Notes under the pieces: generated by a model
Told to the model about the DNA's origin: nothing
What the model saw: the letters and a program-made list of their open reading frames with translations, nothing else
Databases searched by the model: none
NCBI GenBank assembly: GCA_012523775.1
Contig: JAAYTK010000095.1
Span: 1-41,619, forward strand
Direction of reading: 5' to 3'
Length of the DNA stretch: 41,619 nucleotides
Source of the DNA: Clostridiales bacterium
Lineage (GTDB): Bacteria > Bacillota > Clostridia > Lachnospirales > Lachnospiraceae
In this document: piece by piece, positions 33,306-41,540 of the stretch
Position numbering within the stretch: the first letter of the stretch is position 1
How the letters are laid out: each line of letters begins with the position of its first letter
Made by a program: the position numbers and the translations under genes

Positions 33306-35690
33306 TTACTCTTTAAATTCTACGATAGTGGCACCGGTATTACCTTCATGATGACCGCCCACCCTATAACTCTTAACATATCTTGACTTCTTAAGGAAGT
33401 CATGCACCGCATTTCTCAGAGCGCCTGTTCCTCTTCCGTGGATTACTGTAACCTGGGGTAAATGGGCTATATATGCATCATCAAGATATTTATCCAGCTC
33501 GAATAAAGCCTCGTCCACTGTCTTTCCGATTAGGTTAATCTCAGGCCTGATGGATGAGGATTTGGATATTCTGATTTTACCGGTCTGTGTACGGCTCCTC
33601 TTAACTTCGACAGGCTTTTCGGTGTCTTCTATGGCCTCCAGGTCACTTATATTTACCTGTGAGCTTAGTGCTCCCATCTGAACCAATAAATCACCCTTTG
33701 CGTTTGGAAGAGTACTTACGGTTCCCCTCAAACCTAGGCTTGTTACAAACACGGAATCTCCGATTTTAAGGTTATCTGGAGACACTTTCTTAGCAGGCTT
33801 TGAATTTTCTTCGATAGGTAAATCGGAATTCTCGCTTAAACGGTCTCGTAGCTGTGCTCTTTCAGCTTCCATCTCCTTGATATTCCCGCCCTGCTGTAAC
33901 CAACGGTTGTACTTTCGTATGCTTTCATCTGCGATTTCCTTAGCTTCCTGGATTATGGAATAAGCCTCTTCCTTTGCTTCCTTAAGAATCCGCATTCTGC
34001 TGGCTTCCAGATTCTCATTCTTTCTGTCAAGATTTTTCTTAAGTTTTTCAATTTCAGCCTTGTATTGCTGAATTTCGTTCTGTTCCTTCTCTATGGTTAC
34101 TCGGCTGGCTTCCAAATCACTGATAAGGTCCTCAAAGGTCCTGTCCTGCTTCCCAATAAGCTTTCTGGCTTCCTCTATGATGTATTCAGGAAGGCCGAGC
34201 TTACTGGATATGGCAAAGGCATTGCTTTTTCCCGGAATTCCTATTAGCAGGCGATATGTTGGCCTTAGGGTTTCCACATCAAATTCACAGGAGGCATTTA
34301 ACACACCCTCAGTAGACAGAGCATAAATCTTTAATTCACTGTAGTGGGTGGTTGCCATGGTTCTGATTCCCTTCTTATGAAGGTGAGTCAGAATTGCCAT
34401 TGCAAGAGCCGCTCCTTCAGTGGGATCGGTTCCTGCTCCCAGTTCATCGAACAGAACAAGTGAATTCTCATTGGCCTTATGAAGAATAGATACTATATTC
34501 GTCATATGTGAGGAAAAGGTACTCAGGCTCTGTTCTATACTCTGCTCGTCCCCTATATCGGCATAGACTTCATCAAAGATGGCTAATTCTGAATTATCGA
34601 ATGCAGGTATATGAAGACCGGCTTGCCCCATCAGAGTGAGGAGGCCTACGGTTTTTAAGGTTACAGTCTTGCCTCCCGTATTAGGACCTGTTATAATCAG
34701 CATATTGAAATCGCTTCCGATTCTGACATCAATCGGTACCACATGCTTAGGGTCGATTAAAGGATGTCTGGCCTTTTTAAGATTAATAATACCTTTATCG
34801 TTGAATTTCGGTTCAGTGCCCTTCATTTGCTTAGATAATTTTGCTCTGGCAAATATAAAGTCGAGCCCTGTTATGGTATTATAATCATATTCAAGCTGCT
34901 CAACGTGTTCCCCGGCCATCATGGAAAGCTCGGCAAGAATTTTTTCTATTTCCTCCTGCTCCTTGATGGCAAGCTCTCTAAGGTCGTTATTAAGACGTAC
35001 AATGGCCATGGGCTCAATAAAAAGTGTAGAACCCGTTGAGGACTGATCGTGAATCATACCTTGGAAATGGTTTTTATATTCAGACTTAACAGGAAGACAA
35101 TATCTTCCGTTACGCATAGTTATAATGTTCTCCTGAAGCACATTCTTAGATGAGTTTAATATAGAGGAGAGCTCGTTGTGAATCTTATCATTGGTTAAAC
35201 GAATTGACCTTCTAATACTTTTTAAGGTAGAAGAAGCATCATCGGCTATCTCTTCCTCTGATATGATACAGCGTTTGATTTCATTATTTAAATTGGTAAG
35301 CGGCTCCAGCCCTGCAAAATATTCAGTCAGTGAATCCCCGGTTTCCTCATCGTCTTCCTTGCCTGTATAGCCCCCATATGCCTTAATTCGAAGGGTTGCA
35401 TCAAGGTCAGAACTTATACGAAGGAGTTCGATAGCACTTAACGAAGATCCAACCCTAAGACGCATAATGGATGACCGAATATCATGGATGCCTGAGAAGG
35501 ACAGACTTCCCTTACGAAGCAGACGGGAGAGTGCATCAGATGTCTCCTTTTGGAGACGAATAATTTCCGATAATTTATTATTAGGGAGTAAGCCTTCGCA
35601 TAGTTCCCTGCCACGACTTGAGCCTGCCATTTCACATAGCCTGTTGATGATTTTATCATATTCAAGAGTACGTAATGCTTTTTCGTTCAT
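33306..35690 (-). CDS. mutS2: Endonuclease MutS2 (ribosome collision / recombination factor)
   Basis: 794-residue MutS2 with the ATPase Walker A GPNTGGKT at 335-342, Walker B LVLFDELGAGTDPTEGAA near 413-430, a long coiled-coil region (about 520-600, rich in K and E) and a C-terminal Smr domain (about 715-794, INLIGKTVDEALFELD, VIHGRGTGALR). It lacks the mismatch-recognition domain I of MutS. In Bacillus it splits collided ribosomes; in other bacteria it suppresses recombination. The response regulator starts 35 bases downstream on the same strand, so the three minus-strand genes may be one transcript. Confidence 0.95.
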   Translation of the reverse strand: MNEKALRTLEYDKIINRLCEMAGSSRGRELCEGLLPNNKLSEIIRLQKETSDALSRLLRKGSLSFSGIHDIRSSIMRLRVGSSLSAIELLRISSDLDATLRIKAYGGYTGKEDDEETGDSLTEYFAGLEPLTNLNNEIKRCIISEEEIADDASSTLKSIRRSIRLTNDKIHNELSSILNSSKNVLQENIITMRNGRYCLPVKSEYKNHFQGMIHDQSSTGSTLFIEPMAIVRLNNDLRELAIKEQEEIEKILAELSMMAGEHVEQLEYDYNTITGLDFIFARAKLSKQMKGTEPKFNDKGIINLKKARHPLIDPKHVVPIDVRIGSDFNMLIITGPNTGGKTVTLKTVGLLTLMGQAGLHIPAFDNSELAIFDEVYADIGDEQSIEQSLSTFSSHMTNIVSILHKANENSLVLFDELGAGTDPTEGAALAMAILTHLHKKGIRTMATTHYSELKIYALSTEGVLNASCEFDVETLRPTYRLLIGIPGKSNAFAISSKLGLPEYIIEEARKLIGKQDRTFEDLISDLEASRVTIEKEQNEIQQYKAEIEKLKKNLDRKNENLEASRMRILKEAKEEAYSIIQEAKEIADESIRKYNRWLQQGGNIKEMEAERAQLRDRLSENSDLPIEENSKPAKKVSPDNLKIGDSVFVTSLGLRGTVSTLPNAKGDLLVQMGALSSQVNISDLEAIEDTEKPVEVKRSRTQTGKIRISKSSSIRPEINLIGKTVDEALFELDKYLDDAYIAHLPQVTVIHGRGTGALRNAVHDFLKKSRYVKSYRVGGHHEGNTGATIVEFKE

Positions 35691-35839
35691 AGTTTTAAGC
35701 CTTTCAGGTTATATATTCTTCTTCTATTTTACCTTAGTTTGTGTAAAATTAAAACACTAAAAAAAATACTGTAGACTCGAGAATGACTAATAGGCCTATG
35801 CGTGGAAGTTTACAAACTATTCATAATATGTTCACAACT

Positions 35840-35885
35840 AGGTGATAAAATAGGACTTATGTATCACCTTATTTATTTACATAAG
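35840..35885. promoter_or_regulatory. Two mutually exclusive hairpins in the mutS2 / htrA-like gap
   Basis: AGGTGATA/TATCACCT (35840-35847 and 35862-35869) and CTTATGTA/TACATAAG (35856-35863 and 35878-35885) are perfect 8-base pairings that share bases 35862-35863, so both cannot form together. They lie in the divergent gap, about 70 bases before the htrA-like start. This may be a switch-like leader or overlapping operators. Confidence 0.35.
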
Positions 35886-35956
35886 AATAAATGATAATTC
35901 TTTTGGAAATCGTTCTATTCTCTATATGAGATTGCTTCAAATAAGGAGAACAATTT

Positions 35957-37348
35957 ATGTCTGAAGTAAATAAGGATAATAAGAAATTTGAATTTATAAA
36001 AGAGCAGGTAGTACCCAAGAAGCGTAAGAAATTCAGGAAATGGTTTATACCCTTTATTATGACCATATTTATGGCAATAGTATTCGGGTTGGTTGCTGCG
36101 CTTACCTTCTGTATAGCAGAACCAAGTTTATTTAGGCTGCTCCATAAAGATGAACACAATCCCTTTACCTTACCAACCCCCACACCAGTTGGCTCAGGGA
36201 ATGAGAATAATGATAGTATTGATGACGATTCTGAGGACAATTTTGATGATGATCCTTTACCTACTATCCATCCGGACGAACAGAAGCCTGACGTACAGGA
36301 TACAAATGATTCAAACGGACAAATAGATGATCAGGTTGATTCCAATCCTGTAATAATTCCTACAAAGGATGCGGATATCGAGGATTATATTGCTATTTAT
36401 AAAGATATTAAGAAGCTTTTCGAGGAGACAAGCAAGTCTATTTTAACCGTATCAAGTATAATTGACGGCAAGGATTGGTTTGGCAATCCAATTGAAAGAA
36501 GAATATATTCAACCGGTGTTGTAATCGAAAATGATGGCACCAACCTTATGCTGTTAGTCAGTCTGGATAGGGTTAAGGATGCCAGCAGTATAATGATTGA
36601 GATAAATGATACAACATTTGCTAATGCCGTTCTTCATGATTATGAAAGTGAGCTGAATATTGCAATTATTTCAGTGAGTCTTATTGATATTCCACCTAAG
36701 TTTTTACGTAATATTAATGTCGCAAATATAGGAGAATCATATACCCTTGCAGTCGGGAGTCCCATTATTGCAATGGGGAGTCCTAATGGATATCCCGAAT
36801 CTATAGATATGGGTATTGTCACGAGCAAAGGCAGTGTGGTTAGTATAACCGATTATGAACTGGATTTATTTAATACCAATATGGTATTCAATGATGAAAG
36901 TGACGGAATACTTATAAATTATAATGGGGAAATCGTAGGACTCATAACCCGAACCTTAAAGAAGGAGCTTAATAAGGAGCTTAGTACGGTATTGGGTATA
37001 AGCAAGATAAAATCATATATTAACAGAATGATAAATAAAAAGCCCAGAATATACTGTGGTATAATTGCTGAGAACTTACCTCAAACAGTTATGTCCGGTT
37101 ATAATGTTACGAGTGGAGTCTATGTGTATGAGGTAAAGAGAGATTCTCCGGCATTTAATTCAGGGCTAATGAGCGGTGATATTATTCTGAATGTAGAGGA
37201 TAGAATAATATCAAATATGAGTAATTTCTATAATGCCATATCGGAGTATGAACCCGGTTCCCAAGTTACTTTAAATATTAAGAGGACAACCGGTACATCA
37301 GATAAGGAAATGGAGATAAAGGTTGTATTAGAAGAAAAAAAGCAATAA
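35957..37348 (+). CDS. HtrA-like PDZ protein with degenerate trypsin-like domain
   Basis: 463-residue, DegP/HtrA-like architecture: cytoplasmic basic N-terminus, TM at about 29-52, an acidic Pro/Asp-rich linker (to about 140), trypsin-like core (about 150-350) and a PDZ domain (about 375-460, SGVYVYEVKRDSPAFNSGLMSGDII). The catalytic triad appears lost. The His motif TNxHVV is LVSLDRV (about 200-206), the Asp of DLAV is N234 in ELNIAII, and GNSGG is NDESDG with S315 retained. It is thus likely a scaffold or sensor rather than a protease. Its AAG-GAGAA site precedes the ATG. Confidence 0.8.
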   Translation: MSEVNKDNKKFEFIKEQVVPKKRKKFRKWFIPFIMTIFMAIVFGLVAALTFCIAEPSLFRLLHKDEHNPFTLPTPTPVGSGNENNDSIDDDSEDNFDDDPLPTIHPDEQKPDVQDTNDSNGQIDDQVDSNPVIIPTKDADIEDYIAIYKDIKKLFEETSKSILTVSSIIDGKDWFGNPIERRIYSTGVVIENDGTNLMLLVSLDRVKDASSIMIEINDTTFANAVLHDYESELNIAIISVSLIDIPPKFLRNINVANIGESYTLAVGSPIIAMGSPNGYPESIDMGIVTSKGSVVSITDYELDLFNTNMVFNDESDGILINYNGEIVGLITRTLKKELNKELSTVLGISKIKSYINRMINKKPRIYCGIIAENLPQTVMSGYNVTSGVYVYEVKRDSPAFNSGLMSGDIILNVEDRIISNMSNFYNAISEYEPGSQVTLNIKRTTGTSDKEMEIKVVLEEKKQ

Positions 37349-37361
37349 GAATTTATTGACG

Positions 37362-37390
37362 GTGGCTGTTTATACAGCCACTTTATTATA
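37362..37390 (+). terminator. Rho-independent terminator after the htrA-like gene
   Basis: Perfect 8-base stem GTGGCTGT (37362-37369) / ACAGCCAC (37374-37381), loop TTAT, then TTTATTATATT. Confidence 0.75.
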
Positions 37391-37489
37391 TTATTTAATA
37401 TAATAAAACATTTCACTTTATATATAATTTATGATAGGGTATAATATGAAGGCAATTAATGAATGCAAATTAGAAAGGTTTAGGTAAAA

Positions 37490-38443
37490 ATGAGGTATAT
37501 CCGGGATTTAAGAGAAGGAGACATAATTAAGAATGAAATTTATCTTTGTAAATCAAAGCAGGTTCTGACCGGAAAGAGCAGTAAGGATTATGTATCTTTG
37601 CTATTGCAGGATAAAACGGGAACAATCGATGCAAAAATATGGAATTTTAACAGCGAGATAGAGCAATATGAAGCAATGGATTTCGTACATATTGATGCGA
37701 AGGTTACCAGCTTTCAGGATGCACTTCAGTTAAATATTAGCAAGATATACAAAGCAAGAGAAGGGGAATATTATCCGGAGGATTTTTTCCCAAAGACCGA
37801 CAAAGACATTGATGAGATGTATCAAAGGATAAAAAAATACATCGGAAGCATCAAGGATATAAATCTTAGATTTCTTGTAGAGGAATTCTTTATTAAGGAT
37901 ACGGAATTCATTAAGAAATTCAAGGAGCATTCCGCAGCAAAAAGCGTACACCATAGCTTTATGGGAGGCTTGCTTGAGCATACACTTAGCGTTGTTAATC
38001 TGTGCCATTACTATGCTGAAAATTATCCAATAATAAACGGAGATTTACTGATTTGTGCCGCCTTACTTCATGATATCGGAAAAATGGATGAGTTGTCTCC
38101 GTTTCCCAGAAATGACTATACTGACGAAGGACAGCTGTTGGGACATATATTTATAGGAGCTAATAAGGTTGCGGAAAAGATAAAAAACATGATTAATTTC
38201 CCGGAGAAACTTGCCGGGGAGCTTATACATTGTATACTGGCTCATCATGGAGAACTGGAATACGGTTCACCTAAGAAACCTGCTACAATCGAAGCCATGG
38301 CACTTCATTTTGCTGATAATACAGATGCCAAGCTTCAGACGATGACTGAACTCTTATGCTCATGTGATTCTAAGGTGGAGTGGATGGGTTATCAGCGGTT
38401 ATTCGAGTCTAATATTATGAGAAGCACAAAGGGAATAGAATAA
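37490..38443 (+). CDS. yhaM: 3'-5' exoribonuclease YhaM-type (OB + HD domains)
   Basis: RNA/DNA 3'-5' exonuclease family seen in Firmicutes. N-terminal OB-fold (about 1-95, YIRDLREGDIIKNEIYLC and LLLQDKTGTIDAKIWNF) and an HD domain with ALLHDIGK containing H194 and D195, preceded by HHSFMGGLLEHTLSVV and followed by HHGELEYGSPKKPATIEA. 317 residues, near the usual 314. ATG follows AGAAAGG. Stand-alone transcription from the upstream terminator is likely; rlmD follows after 31 bases. Confidence 0.92.
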   Translation: MRYIRDLREGDIIKNEIYLCKSKQVLTGKSSKDYVSLLLQDKTGTIDAKIWNFNSEIEQYEAMDFVHIDAKVTSFQDALQLNISKIYKAREGEYYPEDFFPKTDKDIDEMYQRIKKYIGSIKDINLRFLVEEFFIKDTEFIKKFKEHSAAKSVHHSFMGGLLEHTLSVVNLCHYYAENYPIINGDLLICAALLHDIGKMDELSPFPRNDYTDEGQLLGHIFIGANKVAEKIKNMINFPEKLAGELIHCILAHHGELEYGSPKKPATIEAMALHFADNTDAKLQTMTELLCSCDSKVEWMGYQRLFESNIMRSTKGIE

Positions 38444-38474
38444 AGAATAAAATTCATTCATATAGAAGGCAGTT

Positions 38475-39848
38475 ATGAATATGGTTAAGAAAAATGATCA
38501 GATAGTTATAGAAATTGAAGATATTGGAACGAACGGAGAGGGTATAGGCAAATATAAGGGGTATACCCTCTTTGTAAATAACACAATTATCGGTGATAAG
38601 GCTTTGGTTAAGGTAATGAAGGCAGGGAAAAGCTACGGATATGCCAGACTTGTAGAGATTATCCGACCTTCAGAGAATCGTGTTATACCAAGATGTCCGA
38701 TTGCAGACAAATGTGGCGGATGCCAGATAATGCATATGGATTATTCAAAGCAGCTTGTGTATAAGGAGGACAAGGTTAGAAACTGCCTCGAAAGAATCGG
38801 AGGGTTTTCTAATATACCCATAGAAACTATCTGTGGGATGGACGAGCCATATTATTATCGTAATAAAAGCCAGTACCCTGTGGGACGTAATAAAGAGGGT
38901 AATGTTATTATCGGATTCTATGCAGGAAGAACTCACTCGATTATTGATACAGAACACTGCTATATTGGTGCTGAGATAAACACACCGATTATTAAATTTA
39001 TGCGTTCATTTATAGAGGATTACAATATTGAGCCCTATAATGAGGAGCAGCATACAGGGCTTCTTCGCCATATCCTTATCAGAGTTGGATACACAACGGG
39101 AGAGGTGATGGTATGTCTTGTAATAAACGGCAAGGATATACCTCATAAGAAGGAGCTTATAGAAGGACTCATAAGCATTTCAGGTATGAAGAGCATATGT
39201 CTTAATATTAATACTTCAAAGACCAATGTTATTCTGGGTGATAGAATCGTAGCACTCTGGGGAGAGCCGTATATAACAGATTATATCGGTTCTATTAAAT
39301 ATCAAATATCACCGTTATCCTTCTTTCAGGTTAATCCGATTCAGACCGAAAAGCTATATAATATAGCCCTGGAATTCGCTGATCTTCATGGAAATGAGAT
39401 TGTATGGGATTTATATTGCGGAATCGGGACCATATCTTTATTCTTGGCGCAGAAGGCCAAACAGGTTTATGGTGTCGAGATTATACCACAAGCCATCGAG
39501 GATGCGAAGACGAATGCCCAACTAAATGGGATTGAAAATGTAGAATTCTATGTTGGAGCAGCTGAGGAGATACTTCCTAAAAAGCACGCAGAAGAAAATA
39601 TCCGGGCAGACGTAATCGTTGTGGATCCGCCAAGAAAGGGCTGTGATAAGAGCTTACTGGACACCATTTTATCCATAGAACCAAAACGAATAGTCTATGT
39701 CTCCTGTGATCCTGCTACTTTAGCAAGAGATTTAAAGTATCTATGCGAAAGCATGTATGAGATAAAGAGGGTCAAACCTGTGGATCAGTTCGGACATAGT
39801 GTGCATGTGGAGACGGTTTGCTTGCTCTCGCGTAAAGCCCCAGTTTAA
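38475..39848 (+). CDS. rlmD: 23S rRNA (uracil-5-)-methyltransferase RlmD/RumA
   Basis: Makes m5U1939 in 23S rRNA using SAM. An N-terminal TRAM domain (IEIEDIGTNGEGIGKYKG), Fe-S ligands C74, C80 and C83 in RCPIADKCGGC, the SAM-binding WDLYCGIGTISLFLA, and the catalytic Cys411 in YVSCDPATLARDL. 457 residues. The C-terminal peptide HVETVCLLSRKAPV is encoded by a sequence that is repeated 1.67 kb downstream; this 3' end is a known integration target for mobile elements (see findings). ATG follows AAGG. Confidence 0.95.
   Translation: MNMVKKNDQIVIEIEDIGTNGEGIGKYKGYTLFVNNTIIGDKALVKVMKAGKSYGYARLVEIIRPSENRVIPRCPIADKCGGCQIMHMDYSKQLVYKEDKVRNCLERIGGFSNIPIETICGMDEPYYYRNKSQYPVGRNKEGNVIIGFYAGRTHSIIDTEHCYIGAEINTPIIKFMRSFIEDYNIEPYNEEQHTGLLRHILIRVGYTTGEVMVCLVINGKDIPHKKELIEGLISISGMKSICLNINTSKTNVILGDRIVALWGEPYITDYIGSIKYQISPLSFFQVNPIQTEKLYNIALEFADLHGNEIVWDLYCGIGTISLFLAQKAKQVYGVEIIPQAIEDAKTNAQLNGIENVEFYVGAAEEILPKKHAEENIRADVIVVDPPRKGCDKSLLDTILSIEPKRIVYVSCDPATLARDLKYLCESMYEIKRVKPVDQFGHSVHVETVCLLSRKAPV
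39802..39817. repeat. Left att-like direct repeat in the rlmD 3' end
   Basis: TGCATGTGGAGACGGT, coding for part of HVETV in RlmD. A 15-of-16 match occurs at 41474-41489. Together they bracket the AT-rich accessory gene. Confidence 0.5.
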
Positions 39849-40041
39849 GCGGGTTTCCGTGCTTATTTAGAAAATATATATCTGTGTTTTTAGTAGGAAA
39901 AAATGTATATAAAACTCCGATTTTCAAGAAGGGGTAAAATTTCGTAGCCACCTAAGACGTGCGCCGGAATAGTTTGAGCTTACAGACGTGTGCGAATAAT
40001 ATAAAATAATAGACGATTGTTCAAGGAAGGAAGTTAAGAAT

Positions 40042-41283
40042 ATGAAGAAAAAAATATATCAGATCGCAAGTAAATATGTTAATGCGGATAGAATAAAAAT
40101 TATGATTTTATTTATTCCATTAATGACAATCATTATTAATGAGATAAGAGAACGAAGGTTTGTGTTAAAAGATTTTTACGATACATCGATTCTTATTTCT
40201 TTTTTGATTGTATTTATATGCGAGAGTATTGCTAATCTTATATTGGGAATAATAAGAAAAAATACAGAAGATGATGTAAAACTAGAGACAAATTATAAAT
40301 TATTAGCCAATAAGTATGAAGTTGAAAAACGTAATATGATTACATTTAAAAATAAGCAGCAAGAGCTTGTATATATTCCTGTAGTTTCTTTAATTCAACG
40401 AAAAATAAAAGATGATTTTTTTGATATTGAGATTGAATTAGACAAAAATAGGACTGTATATAATTTGCCTAAACAGATTGCAGATAATTCTAGCAATATT
40501 TTTAATGCTCATTCCAATTCTGTAGTTTATAACAACAAAAATATTCGTCTTAATGATTTTGTTTGTGATAAAAAAATAAAACTAATATATGGATATACTA
40601 CTTATTATGATTCGTTATTGACTAATCGTGCTATGGACTATCAATTCAATCAAGGAAGGTCTGTTAGAGAAATTTATGAACCAGGACCATTTTTGTCAAA
40701 ACTGTCTGAATCGAAACTTTCTAATCACTTAGGGTTTAACGGCTTTGTAGAATTAGCTGATGGAAATATTGTTTTTGTAAAAAGGGGAAATGAGTTATCT
40801 GTGGCTAAAGGAATGTGGCAGCAAAGCGTTGGGGCCTCTCTAAAAACTAAATATTGCCTAAATGATAAATATGAATTGACAAAGGAGGGTATTTCGAAAG
40901 CAATATGTTTAGAAATTAGTTATGAATTGAAACTCGATTTGTCAGATGAAAAAGATAATTTTGAAAATACAATATTTGCTTTTTATCGTGATCTTGTAGA
41001 AGGGGGTAAACCACAGTTTCTTTTTTATTATAAAACAGAAAATTATAATAAAGAGCAGTTTATAGAAAATTTTGAAAGAGTGATGAGTTCAAAAGAGCAG
41101 AAAAGACAGAATCGAAAAAAACAAATAATTGATGGGAAAAAATTTGCTTTCTTTACAATAGATAAATTGAAGCAATGTGAATTTAGTGAAAATTATATGC
41201 TTACCCCAAATGGTGTGAAGTATAGAATGATGCCATCTTCTATTGCTTCAATAATTATGCTTATCAATAATATAGAAAAGTAA
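40042..41283 (+). CDS. Two-TM, coiled-coil protein with divergent Nudix-like domain (accessory gene)
   Basis: 413 residues with visibly higher AT content and different codon use from its neighbours. Two TM helices (about 19-34 and 49-71), then a charged coiled coil (about 72-108), then a soluble domain. At 227-300 the pattern LSNHLGFNGFVELADGNIVF followed by VKRGNELSVAKGMWQQSVGAS resembles Nudix proteins, and KAICLEISYELKL aligns with the Nudix helix REUxEE. The key R and one of the Glu are replaced (L290, Y294) while E291 and E295 remain. It may be a membrane-bound nucleotide sensor or effector; no family is firmly identified. RBS AAGGAAGG. Isolated between two rlmD-type 3' ends. Confidence 0.7.
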   Translation: MKKKIYQIASKYVNADRIKIMILFIPLMTIIINEIRERRFVLKDFYDTSILISFLIVFICESIANLILGIIRKNTEDDVKLETNYKLLANKYEVEKRNMITFKNKQQELVYIPVVSLIQRKIKDDFFDIEIELDKNRTVYNLPKQIADNSSNIFNAHSNSVVYNNKNIRLNDFVCDKKIKLIYGYTTYYDSLLTNRAMDYQFNQGRSVREIYEPGPFLSKLSESKLSNHLGFNGFVELADGNIVFVKRGNELSVAKGMWQQSVGASLKTKYCLNDKYELTKEGISKAICLEISYELKLDLSDEKDNFENTIFAFYRDLVEGGKPQFLFYYKTENYNKEQFIENFERVMSSKEQKRQNRKKQIIDGKKFAFFTIDKLKQCEFSENYMLTPNGVKYRMMPSSIASIIMLINNIEK

Positions 41284-41325
41284 CTAATTCTTTTGAGAAA
41301 TTTACTGGTTTACGGGCTGTGCTTT

Positions 41326-41409
41326 GAGTAGTAAGTGTAGTTATTGTGCCGCTTATTCGGAAAATGTTATCGCATACAGAAAGGATAGATACTGCCAACT
41401 TACTACTCT
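41326..41409. repeat. Inverted repeat behind the accessory gene
   Basis: GAGTAGTAA (41326-41334) and TTACTACTC (41401-41409) are perfect 9-base arms about 66 bases apart, in the non-coding stretch between the accessory gene and the orphan rlmD tail. No T-run, so not an obvious terminator. Confidence 0.4.
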
Positions 41410-41463
41410 GTAAATAAGGGGGATAATAATTCAAAACCGTGTGCGCGAATGTTAATGCGAACT

Positions 41464-41523
41464 AAAGTTTCAATGCACGTGGAGACGGTAGTATTGATAA
41501 CAAGGGTGAACACTAAAGGCTAA
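41464..41523 (+). pseudogene. Orphan 3' end of an rlmD-type methyltransferase gene
   Basis: In frame to a stop at 41521-41523 this encodes KVSMHVETVVLITRVNTKG, the classical C-terminus of RlmD/RumA proteins (compare SVHVETVCLLSRK in the intact gene). There is no methyltransferase domain upstream, so it is a detached 3' fragment. It differs from the intact rlmD tail in sequence, so it is not a simple tandem duplication of it. It is consistent with the displaced original end, or element-borne end, left by an integration event. Confidence 0.6.
41474..41489. repeat. Right att-like direct repeat
   Basis: TGCACGTGGAGACGGT, matching the left copy at 39802-39817 except for one base. Confidence 0.5.
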
Positions 41524-41540
41524 ATAAGGAGGATGAATTT

